This document shows positions 15,591 to 24,404 of a stretch of DNA of 28,270 nt, piece by piece (the first letter of the stretch is position 1; the number at the start of each line of letters is the position of its first letter). The translations under genes were made by a program, and so were the position numbers. The stretch is from NCBI GenBank assembly GCA_002452855.1, contig DKFS01000101.1:1-28270 (forward strand), in the 5' to 3' direction. The DNA is from Sulfurospirillum sp. UBA6790 (GTDB lineage Bacteria; Campylobacterota; Campylobacteria; Campylobacterales; Sulfurospirillaceae). The notes beneath the pieces are model-generated. The model had not been told where the DNA came from, did not search any database, and saw nothing but the letters and a program-made list of their open reading frames with translations.

Positions 15591-16663
15591 TTTTCACTCC
15601 TTTGATACAGATAAATGGGTGGTGCATAAAGCGTATTTGTATGTAAAACAGCACCTCCCCAACTTAGTCCTATGCCAAATCCAGCAATGACGATATTTAA
15701 GGATTTGGATGAAAACTCTTGGCTTAAAAAGCCGTTGATAGTGCCTGGGATGGACGCTGAATTTTGGTTACCATAGATTTGCCCTGTCTCAAGCGGCACT
15801 TTTTCAGGGCTGACTTTGAGCCTAGAAGCAATGGTCTTTAAAATATATGGATTGGCTTGGTGCAGTACAAAATAATCAATATCATCGTTTTGCTTTTGCG
15901 AGAATTCCAAAAGCTCTTTAATCAGTGGTGGTACAGTTTTAATCGCAAAATTAAACACCTCTTTGCCATCCATAAAAAGGTCTTCATCCCTGCGAATACC
16001 TCCATCTTCTCTTGGAGTTGGAATAAGACTTTGAGGTGTGGTGGGTGTTCGTGCTCCACCACTTGGGATGATAAGATGTTTATAGCCGCCACCATCGCTG
16101 TAAAGTGCAAAATAACTCTTAGGAGCCTCTTTCTTTTCGATAAGAATGGCACTTCCCGCATCGCCCATTAAGGGTGTGAAGATTTTATCTTTTTCTCCTG
16201 AGAAATGACGATTGACATCACCGACGCACAACAGCACTTTTTTCATGCCCGCATTGACGTAACTAAAAGCCGTAAACAAGCCGTAGATAAAACCGCTACA
16301 TCCAAGATTGATGTCAAAAGCCCCGCAACTGTTGGGAAGTCCCAAACGATGCTGCATAATAATCGCTGTCGATGGTGCTTTATAATCAGGACTTTGGGTC
16401 ACAAAAATAAGTGCTTCAATCTCCTCTTTAAGCGCCATGTTTTGCTCAAAAATATGCTCGGCACTTTGCACACACAAATCGCTTGTACAGACATCTTCTT
16501 CTGCAATATAGCGTGTTTTAAGACCGATGCTTCGCTTAAGCCGCGCAAGACTTTCATCATCAAAGCCAAAGCGCTCTTTTTCATCTTCAAGATCAATGAT
16601 TTGATTGCCAACAGTGGTGACCATCGCCGTTATAGCAATATTTTCAAAGCTAATGTGACTCAT
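15587..16663 (-). CDS. 3-oxoacyl-ACP synthase III (FabH-like)
   Basis: This 358-residue thiolase-fold enzyme has a complete FabH-type triad: Cys122 in LGCSGF, His268 in VLHQAN and Asn299 in IYGNQNSAS. TQSPDYKAPSTA and MGDAGSAILIE are further family marks. Such proteins either condense an acyl-CoA with malonyl-ACP or transfer acyl groups without condensation. It lies between two acyl carrier proteins, overlapping both. A FabH-like protein is also found with a carrier protein and an FkbH-like protein in the Campylobacter jejuni flagellar glycosylation island, so a sugar acyl-decoration role is likely. The primary cellular FabH is expected elsewhere in the genome. Confidence 0.88.
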   Translation of the reverse strand: MSHISFENIAITAMVTTVGNQIIDLEDEKERFGFDDESLARLKRSIGLKTRYIAEEDVCTSDLCVQSAEHIFEQNMALKEEIEALIFVTQSPDYKAPSTAIIMQHRLGLPNSCGAFDINLGCSGFIYGLFTAFSYVNAGMKKVLLCVGDVNRHFSGEKDKIFTPLMGDAGSAILIEKKEAPKSYFALYSDGGGYKHLIIPSGGARTPTTPQSLIPTPREDGGIRRDEDLFMDGKEVFNFAIKTVPPLIKELLEFSQKQNDDIDYFVLHQANPYILKTIASRLKVSPEKVPLETGQIYGNQNSASIPGTINGFLSQEFSSKSLNIVIAGFGIGLSWGGAVLHTNTLYAPPIYLYQRSEK

Positions 16664-16934
16664 CGGCTATCCTTTGGTTCAGGTAGTGTTCCAATGTTTC
16701 TAGGGTTTTAAATGGTGTTAAATCTTTATCCATACTGTGAAGGTCAGCCACAGCGATGTAGTGACCTGTCAGTGTTTCAAGGCGAGATTCAAGCTCTAAA
16801 ATCAAATCGAGCGTTCCTAATGAATCGAGCAGTTCAAATAGTGGTGTAGTAGGTGTTAAAGTATTGAGTGCTTCAATTTTTAGCTCTTCATTGATAGTGG
16901 CAATGGCTTCTAAAATAAGTGCATTAAGATTCAT
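16650..16934 (-). CDS. Acyl carrier protein (first of two)
   Basis: This 94-residue protein has the phosphopantetheine attachment segment LLDSLGTLDLI (Ser38) and the helical pattern of carrier proteins, with a longer loop before the C-terminal helix than usual. It is only distantly similar to the second carrier in this operon, which suggests a different partner. It follows the FkbH-like gene with an 11-base overlap, and FkbH proteins load glyceryl or related three-carbon units onto a dedicated ACP. Its stop lies 14 bases inside the KAS III gene. Confidence 0.82.
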   Translation of the reverse strand: MNLNALILEAIATINEELKIEALNTLTPTTPLFELLDSLGTLDLILELESRLETLTGHYIAVADLHSMDKDLTPFKTLETLEHYLNQRIADESH

Positions 16935-18480
16935 AAGTGACCTTTATGGTATCGTTGCTTGGTGCAAATGTTTGAAAGCGATACGTTTTGACAGAGGCAT
17001 GTTCAAGGCATTCAAAACCATTGTTTTCATAAAAATTTTCCACCAGACTATTTTTTTCTGTTTTGATATAAGTCGCCTTTAAATCGGCATGCAAATGCGT
17101 AACAATACTTAAGATTTTCTCTTCAATGCCTCTTCCTAACACGCGACAACTCATTAAAAAAGTATCAATGGTATTGTCAATGATAATAACCACACCCACT
17201 AAACCCATATCGCCAAATGTATCGCTGACGGAAAAATCATAGACGTGATGGTGTTGCATCAAGGTTTCCACGGTTGCTAAATCGTAGCGTTTGGTGGTCA
17301 GGTTAAATTGATTGGTTTTATTAATCAATTGGGTAATGCGTTCTACGTGGTTGATATTATTGCATGAAACCCGAATCGTAATGTTTAAAGAAGCGATAAA
17401 ATCCTCTTTACTGCGAAGCACAGAAGCTAAATCAAGACGTTTTTTTTCATCTTTATACAGGGCTGTTTTTTTAATATCTTCATCCACTAAACGTAGTGTT
17501 TTTAATGCCGTGATATTTTTGAGGGTTTCAATATTTTCTAAAGGACGTTTAGGATTCATCTGATAGCATACAATGCCCAAGCGTTGTTCCATCTCTGCAA
17601 TTTCAGTGGAAGAATCATCGCAAAAAATAACACCAGCGGTGCTGAGTTGGAGTTGTTGCAAAATGCGTGAAAGATTTTCGCTTTTAGATTCCCAATTAAC
17701 GGCGGTAGCGACAAAGTGTTCTAGCGAAAGAGGCATGTTTTTTGTCGCGAAGACTTGCTGTACCAAAGGTTCGTCATTTTTACTCAGTAAAATTAAAATG
17801 ATACCGCTGTGATACAGTTCGACAAGCATCGTTTGAAACTGACGATAAACAATACCAGGATAATTGTTATCAATGTGAATGCCATCTAGCCCATCCTCCC
17901 CAGCGATACCACCCCACAGTGTATTGTCCGCATCTAAGGCGATGACTTTAATGCGAGGCGTTGTAAACAACACGATAAGCTCTTCAATCTTTTGTGCCAT
18001 CAGTTCAAGGGCTGTTCTCGTAAAAGGTGTTTGAAACAGATAGCCATTGGAAACATTTAAGAGGTTTTTTGTGCCGTGTTGTTTGCACAAAGCGTAAAAA
18101 TCTAAAATAGCGATATCGTGGAAGGTTTCTTGAAACGATACAATAGAGGCATTGAGTGTTAGAAGCGCTTGTTCTTTTTTGTAAGTAAGAGGTGTATAAA
18201 TATCGTAAAAGTCCTCAATTACGGTATTGATAATAATCTTGGTTTTATGCTGTGTCCTAAAATGGCTCAGAGCGTTATGTAACTGTGCAAATGTTTGTTC
18301 ATAATCGTTTTTAAAAAATGAGATATCCAGCAGAATAATCATCAAATCATGTGTTTCATCGGTTGCATAGAGGCGCTCAATAATCGTGTCTAATGGATAA
18401 TGGGTCGTTTGATACGCACTTAAAAAGCGGTCAAATGGTTGTGTGATGGTGTTGGATAAAAAAGCGATAGTTTGTATCAT
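16924..18480 (-). CDS. FkbH-like HAD-family acyl-ACP loading protein
   Basis: This 518-residue protein has an N-terminal alpha/beta (SGNH-like) region of about 170 residues. The HAD domain opens with ALDADNTLWGG (Asp183, Asp185), followed by LLSKNDE and FCDDSSTEIAEM. The C-terminal GNAT-like domain includes NKTNQFNLTTKRY, DTFGDMGLVG and SCRVLGRGIEE. This order is that of FkbH proteins, which dephosphorylate 1,3-bisphosphoglycerate and load glycerate on an ACP in polyketide pathways. In Campylobacter jejuni a related HAD protein lies in the flagellar glycosylation island, where pseudaminic acid can carry a di-O-methylglyceric group. A glyceryl or related acyl unit is therefore the leading idea; no O-methyltransferase is visible next to it. 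Confidence 0.85.
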   Translation of the reverse strand: MIQTIAFLSNTITQPFDRFLSAYQTTHYPLDTIIERLYATDETHDLMIILLDISFFKNDYEQTFAQLHNALSHFRTQHKTKIIINTVIEDFYDIYTPLTYKKEQALLTLNASIVSFQETFHDIAILDFYALCKQHGTKNLLNVSNGYLFQTPFTRTALELMAQKIEELIVLFTTPRIKVIALDADNTLWGGIAGEDGLDGIHIDNNYPGIVYRQFQTMLVELYHSGIILILLSKNDEPLVQQVFATKNMPLSLEHFVATAVNWESKSENLSRILQQLQLSTAGVIFCDDSSTEIAEMEQRLGIVCYQMNPKRPLENIETLKNITALKTLRLVDEDIKKTALYKDEKKRLDLASVLRSKEDFIASLNITIRVSCNNINHVERITQLINKTNQFNLTTKRYDLATVETLMQHHHVYDFSVSDTFGDMGLVGVVIIIDNTIDTFLMSCRVLGRGIEEKILSIVTHLHADLKATYIKTEKNSLVENFYENNGFECLEHASVKTYRFQTFAPSNDTIKVTYES

Positions 18481-18482
18481 CT

Positions 18483-19367
18483 TTAAGCCTCATGTGCCAA
18501 AATATCGTTGAGCAATTGTACAAATACCGTTTTATCGAACGAGGATAAAACAGCATACTTTTTCTCTTGTAAATATGAATACATATCGTCTTGATTTGAC
18601 GCAACTTTAATAGCAAGTAGTGGAATATTCATAAATAAAACTTCATGCGCGATGACACTAGGCGTTATAATCGCTAAACGGCTTTGATGCATCATTTTGG
18701 CTACTTCATTAGAATTGACATGTAAAACAATATTGGGCTTATCCATCACATAACGTTTGAGTGTTTCAAGATGCGTATTTGCCGTCGTTGTTAAAACAGC
18801 AACGCGAAGGTTTTCAGGGATAGTGTTTAAAATAGCGTGTGTCAAATTGCCAGCATCCGTACCGCCCATGGCAATGAAAATATCGTAGATTTTTGCGCGT
18901 TTGTGTCTCTTTTCCTCTCTAAATTCATCACGTATCAGGGTGTACGCACTGCCGCAACGAAGCTCACATCCTTTAGGAATTAAAGAAGCGTAACGCGAAG
19001 CATCCGCACAGATGTTATGGTTGAGTAAAATATCACAATAATGCGGTTGATAGGTGTCGTCAAAACTAAGGATAGTCACGCCGGTTGCTTCTTTAACAGC
19101 TTTTTCAAATGTGACGTCAATACCATAGTGGTCAATAACCAAAAGATTTACATGTAAATCTTTAATAAGCGCTATAAGTTCGTTTGCATCGTTACTCTGA
19201 AGGATTTTTACTTCGTAGGGAATGCGTTTAATAGCATTGCCTTCTAAGTCTTGGCATGCGAAAATAATTTCGTTTTCTGACTCCATCTGTTTGGCAAGAA
19301 CGAGGTCTCGCATGATGTGCCCATGCCCTATGGCAGAAGAGCTATCACTTCTGAAGAGTAGTTTCAT
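18483..19367 (-). CDS. pseG: UDP-2,4-diacetamido-2,4,6-trideoxy-altropyranose hydrolase
   Basis: This 294-residue protein removes UDP from the acylated altrose intermediate. The N-terminal RSDSSSAIGHGHIMR holds His17, at the same position as the catalytic His described for Campylobacter PseG. VIDHYGID, SFDDTYQPHYCDILLNHN, MGGTDAGN and the late TPSVIAHEVLFMNIPLLAI follow the family layout, a GT-B fold relative of MurG. It overlaps the end of pseF by 23 bases. It contains two copies of the iterated palindrome, one of them the centre of a 22-base perfect palindrome. The usual next step, pseI, is displaced by the acyl-carrier cassette. Confidence 0.93.
   Translation of the reverse strand: MKLLFRSDSSSAIGHGHIMRDLVLAKQMESENEIIFACQDLEGNAIKRIPYEVKILQSNDANELIALIKDLHVNLLVIDHYGIDVTFEKAVKEATGVTILSFDDTYQPHYCDILLNHNICADASRYASLIPKGCELRCGSAYTLIRDEFREEKRHKRAKIYDIFIAMGGTDAGNLTHAILNTIPENLRVAVLTTTANTHLETLKRYVMDKPNIVLHVNSNEVAKMMHQSRLAIITPSVIAHEVLFMNIPLLAIKVASNQDDMYSYLQEKKYAVLSSFDKTVFVQLLNDILAHEA
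18715..18726. repeat. Iterated palindrome, 11/12 match (in pseG)
   Basis: TTGACATGTAAA; read on the - strand as Leu-His-Val-Asn. Confidence 0.7.
19142..19163. repeat. 22-base perfect palindrome centred on the iterated motif (in pseG)
   Basis: The 12-base motif at 19147-19158 is extended by AAAGA on the left and TCTTT on the right, giving 11 perfect base pairs around the centre. Read on the - strand as Leu-His-Val-Asn. Confidence 0.9.
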
Positions 19368-20039
19368 GAAGCACTTTGTACATCAATTCAGCTCTTATCC
19401 AATCTTCAGGCGTGTCAATGTCTTGAACCAAATGACGTGGTAAAATAATGGGAATGCTCTCGCTTCCAAACATCACATCGTGAGCTTTTTTATGAAGATT
19501 GTGCCAGTAAAATTGCCCTGCGTCGTGATAGGCTTCTTCTAAATCTTGACTGCGTTTGGAAAAATTCTCTTTCCAGAACATCTCACAGCGTTTTGTATCG
19601 GTGATTTTAAAACTGCGCCAGATAGGATAAGGCATGGAGGTGGCCGAAAAAGCATTGACCGCGTCGCTTTCACGCAATGCTTCAAATCCTTCGATGAGGT
19701 ACTGAGCCTGTAAAAGAGGCGCCGTAGCATAAATCGTACATGCAAAATCGAATGATTCGCCGTGTGCAGACAAGGTCTTAAGTGTGTGTTCGACCACTGC
19801 CCCAGTCCCCGTGAAATCATCGCTAAGTTCGGAAGGTCGCATAAAGGGAACATCCGCACCATAGGTTCTTGCAACGGTTGCAATGGCTTCATCATCGGTA
19901 CTGACGACAATTTTTTCAAACAATTGACTCTGTTTTGCCACTTCGATACTGTATGCGATAAGTGGTTTACCGCAAAATGCTTTGATATTTTTATGCGGAA
20001 TGCGTTTGCTCCCACCTCGCGCTGGGATGATGGCAACGT

Positions 20040-20043
<4 letters not shown>
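19345..20043 (-). CDS. pseF: CMP-pseudaminic acid cytidylyltransferase
   Basis: This 232-residue nucleotidyltransferase of the NeuA/KdsB type activates the sugar acid with CTP. IIPARGGSKRIPHKNIK at residues 5-21 is the CTP-binding start; STDDEAIA and PFMRPSELS follow, and DIDTPEDW near the end is the family's metal-site signature. The ATG at 20043 is preferred because AAAGGG lies eight bases upstream and the ATG overlaps the pseC stop (ATGA); an in-frame GTG at 20052 would give three more residues. Placing activation (pseF) before hydrolysis (pseG) in gene order is common in Campylobacter-type clusters. Confidence 0.93.
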
Positions 20044-22150
<2,107 letters not shown>

Positions 22151-22210
22151 CTACCCTTTGTATCGAGTTTAGAATCAATAGCTTTCTCAATAAGCGTTAT
22201 GATGTGAAAA

Positions 22211-22224
22211 GCAATTTTAATTCC
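22211..22224 (-). promoter_or_regulatory. Sigma-54 (RpoN) promoter for the pse operon
   Basis: On the - strand the bases read GGAA, six bases, TTGC, followed by TT: the GG-N10-GC spacing of RpoN promoters and very close to the GGAA-N6-TTGC form typical of Campylobacter and Helicobacter flagellar genes. Transcription would start near 22199, about 52 bases before the pseB GTG. RpoN control would place sugar synthesis in the flagellar assembly programme. Confidence 0.7.
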
Positions 22225-22233
22225 CCTTGCTAT

Positions 22234-22263
22234 TTGACATCAAGGTCTTATGAATAGTATAAT
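22234..22263 (+). promoter_or_regulatory. Sigma-70 promoter for the FlaC-like gene
   Basis: TTGACA at 22234-22239 and TATAAT at 22258-22263 are both consensus and are separated by 18 bases. The start would be near 22270, giving a leader of about 20 bases with AGGGGG as ribosome site. It stands back to back with the RpoN promoter of pseB, leaving nine bases between the two elements. Confidence 0.75.
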
Positions 22264-22291
22264 AAAAGTATCTTAAATTAGGGGGCATGTG

Positions 22292-23011
22292 ATGAAAATT
22301 TCCAGTAGTTCAAACACACAAGTGCTCAATTCTATTACACAAAATAAGTCCAATACTGATTCTGTTTTAGAAAAAATTGGTGCAACGAAAGAATTAAGTG
22401 GTAAAGACAGTGCAAGCCTTATTATCTCCGATGCGTTGGCTTCGCAGATTTCAACACTCTCACAAAGCGTTCAAAATGCGAATGAAACCATTAGCATGAA
22501 CCAAATTGCCGATTCATCCTTGCAAGCGCTTCAAGCCGGAACCGATAAGCTCAACCAACTCTCCGTACGTTACAACAGTGCTTCAATGAACAGTGACCAA
22601 AAAGCGATGTTGCAACAAGAGTTCACAGCTGTCAGTAAATCCATGCAAGATATTACCGACCAGACAACCTATAACGGTCAAAATTTGCTTTCAAGCAATT
22701 ATGGTCTGGATGTCTCAGGTTTGGGAAGTCTTTCTATCAGCGACCAACAAGGTATTTCAAACTTTAGCGATACGATTAGTTCACTCTCTTCTGTCGTTGG
22801 AGGACGTATTAACAGCGCAAGCAGCGATATCACCAACTCATTAACGGCGGTGACCAATCTTAGCAGTGCAAATTCTCAAATTTCCGAAACGCCGATGGAT
22901 CAAAAAATAGCATCGCTCAATAGTGACCAGATTAAACTTACCAGCTCTGTTTTGGCACAAATTCATCAAAACAGTGTCATGCAACAAAATATTTCGGCAC
23001 TTTTAAACTAA
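22292..23011 (+). CDS. flaC: FlaC-like short flagellin (flagellin-like secreted protein)
   Basis: This 239-residue protein has no cysteine and is rich in Ser, Gln and Asn. Residues about 36-135 match the flagellin D1 helices (DSASLIISDALASQI, LQAGTDKLNQLSVRYNS, QQEFTAVSKSMQDI, TTYNGQNLLSSN). The last 30 residues mirror the C-terminal helix (LAQIHQNSVMQQNISALLN). The hypervariable D2/D3 region is missing. Length and layout resemble Campylobacter jejuni FlaC, a minor flagellin exported through the flagellar apparatus; that comparison is from memory. ATG 22292 is chosen over the preceding GTG because AGGGGG is well spaced. Being divergent from the pse operon suggests it may be glycosylated. A hook-filament protein of the FlgL kind is less likely. 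Confidence 0.82.
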   Translation: MKISSSSNTQVLNSITQNKSNTDSVLEKIGATKELSGKDSASLIISDALASQISTLSQSVQNANETISMNQIADSSLQALQAGTDKLNQLSVRYNSASMNSDQKAMLQQEFTAVSKSMQDITDQTTYNGQNLLSSNYGLDVSGLGSLSISDQQGISNFSDTISSLSSVVGGRINSASSDITNSLTAVTNLSSANSQISETPMDQKIASLNSDQIKLTSSVLAQIHQNSVMQQNISALLN

Positions 23012-23029
23012 ACGTGCCAGTGCGTTTTT
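23010..23029 (+). terminator. Weak candidate intrinsic terminator after the FlaC-like gene
   Basis: A five-base stem (AAACG at 23010-23014 with CGTTT at 23023-23027) and a short T run follow the flaC stop. The stem is weak and the next gene starts eight bases later, so partial read-through is expected at best. Confidence 0.25.
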
Positions 23030-23037
23030 AAGTCTTC

Positions 23038-23625
23038 ATGCCACGAATCAACAACCAAACGTTTTATGAAAATGCCATCAAACGTTTTGGTTGTACGGCT
23101 CGTGGGCTGAATTGGAACTCCAAACAATCCCAACACCTTCGCTTTGAAATTATTCATGAACTTTTAGCCCATCATCTTCCTTCTTCTAAAATCATTGACG
23201 CGGGATGTGGTTTTGGCGATTTGTATCTTTTTTTTCAACAAAAAGGCTCATTACCTCGTAAATATATCGGGTATGACATGCTCGATGAAGCCATTTTTGT
23301 GGCGCACAAACGAACAAAACAGCCTATTATGAAATGCGATATTTTAAACGATGAACTGGAAATGGCAGATTTTTATATCGCCAGCGGGTCGATGAATATT
23401 TTAAATCGCTTTGAGACATTTTTGTTTATTCGCCGCTGTTTTGATGCATGTACGAAAGGTTTTATCTTCAACCTTCTTAAAGGAGAAGAACAAGAGGGGC
23501 ATTTTAACTATTTCTTACCCGAAGAGATTGAAGCGTATGTCAATGAATTTGCGTACGATGTGATTATTGAAGAGGGGTATATGGAGGGCGATTTTACGGT
23601 GCTACTACTAAAGGAGAGTGCGTGA
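23038..23625 (+). CDS. Class I SAM-dependent methyltransferase
   Basis: This 195-residue protein has the SAM-binding motif IIDAGCGFGDL at residues 52-62, an acidic residue after the second strand (GYDMLDEA) and a KCDILND stretch that would contact adenine. The remainder fits the Rossmann-like methyltransferase fold. No target motif is recognisable; small size and a FNLLKGEE segment suggest a small-molecule or protein substrate. It follows the FlaC-like gene by 26 bases, with a poor ribosome site, and overlaps the hydrolase gene (GTGA). A role connected with flagella is not supported beyond adjacency. Confidence 0.8.
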   Translation: MPRINNQTFYENAIKRFGCTARGLNWNSKQSQHLRFEIIHELLAHHLPSSKIIDAGCGFGDLYLFFQQKGSLPRKYIGYDMLDEAIFVAHKRTKQPIMKCDILNDELEMADFYIASGSMNILNRFETFLFIRRCFDACTKGFIFNLLKGEEQEGHFNYFLPEEIEAYVNEFAYDVIIEEGYMEGDFTVLLLKESA

Positions 23626-24404
23626 AAAGATTGATATGGGGAGTTGTCGGGCTTTATTTTTTAGCCATGGGGTATTTGTATTTTACGCAAGATGAGCAGA
23701 TTTTTCCTGCGCGCTTAATCGAAAAAGAAGAGCCTGTGCGGGGTGAAAATATTACGCCTTTGACATTAAACGTAGGCGATAATGCGGTTTTAGATGGCGT
23801 GTTGCGCAAAGATGAAGAAAACAACGCAGCACTCATTCTTTATTTTGGCGGCAATGCCGATGATGCGACTCGTTTTGTTTTACATGTAAAAGCGCTTCAA
23901 GGCTATGACATTGTGACTTTTAATTACCGTGGGTATGTGAATAGCACGGGAAAACCTTCCGAAGAGGCACTGTTTCACGATGCCTTAAAAATCTATGACA
24001 CGTATGCCAAAGGGCGTAAAGTCTTTGTGGTAGGAAGAAGCCTTGGAACGGGTGTGGCAACGTACCTTGCGACAAAGCGCGTTGTGGATGGATTGGTGCT
24101 CATTACGCCGTATGATTCTATTATCTCGTTAGGACAGCGCAAATACCCTTTCTTTCCGATAGCGCTTCTCATCAACCATCCGTTTGAAAGTGACCAATAT
24201 ATTCCCTTCGTGACAGCGCCTATTGCAATTATTGAAGTGGAAAATGACCAAACGATACCGCATTACCATCTCGAAAAGCTGATGGCGGCGATACCCAAAG
24301 AGTTTTTACATGTAAAACTCTCCGACACCACCCACGGCACGGTGCTAGAGCATCCAAAATTTACCCAAGAATTACAAACACTATTAGGAAAAATGAGTGA
24401 ATAA
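23622..24404 (+). CDS. Membrane-anchored alpha/beta hydrolase
   Basis: This 260-residue protein has an N-terminal hydrophobic anchor (about 3-21) followed by an alpha/beta hydrolase domain. The nucleophile elbow is GRSLGTG with Ser140; Asp209 in VENDQTIP and His238 in TTHGT complete a triad. FGGNADD before the nucleophile would form the oxyanion-hole strand. The layout resembles bacterial YfhR/FrsA-like or BEM46-like serine hydrolases, generally of unknown substrate. It starts with GTG at 23622 after AAGGAG. Two perfect copies of the iterated palindrome lie in it, both encoding Leu-His-Val-Lys. Confidence 0.82.
   Translation: MKRLIWGVVGLYFLAMGYLYFTQDEQIFPARLIEKEEPVRGENITPLTLNVGDNAVLDGVLRKDEENNAALILYFGGNADDATRFVLHVKALQGYDIVTFNYRGYVNSTGKPSEEALFHDALKIYDTYAKGRKVFVVGRSLGTGVATYLATKRVVDGLVLITPYDSIISLGQRKYPFFPIALLINHPFESDQYIPFVTAPIAIIEVENDQTIPHYHLEKLMAAIPKEFLHVKLSDTTHGTVLEHPKFTQELQTLLGKMSE
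23879..23890. repeat. Iterated palindrome, perfect (in alpha/beta hydrolase gene)
   Basis: TTTACATGTAAA within a 14-base palindrome; read as Leu-His-Val-Lys. Confidence 0.9.
24305..24316. repeat. Iterated palindrome, perfect (second copy in hydrolase gene)
   Basis: TTTACATGTAAA within a 14-base palindrome; read as Leu-His-Val-Lys, 426 bases after the first copy. Confidence 0.9.

Noticed and set aside
16205..16711. 168-codon open frame on the + strand opposite the KAS III and ACP genes
   Set aside because: Runs antisense to two well-supported genes, has no recognisable motif or ribosome site and reflects codon bias of the other strand.
19539..20036. 165-codon - strand frame overlapping pseF in another frame
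   Set aside because: Same-strand alternative frame within pseF; no family signature and no independent start signal.
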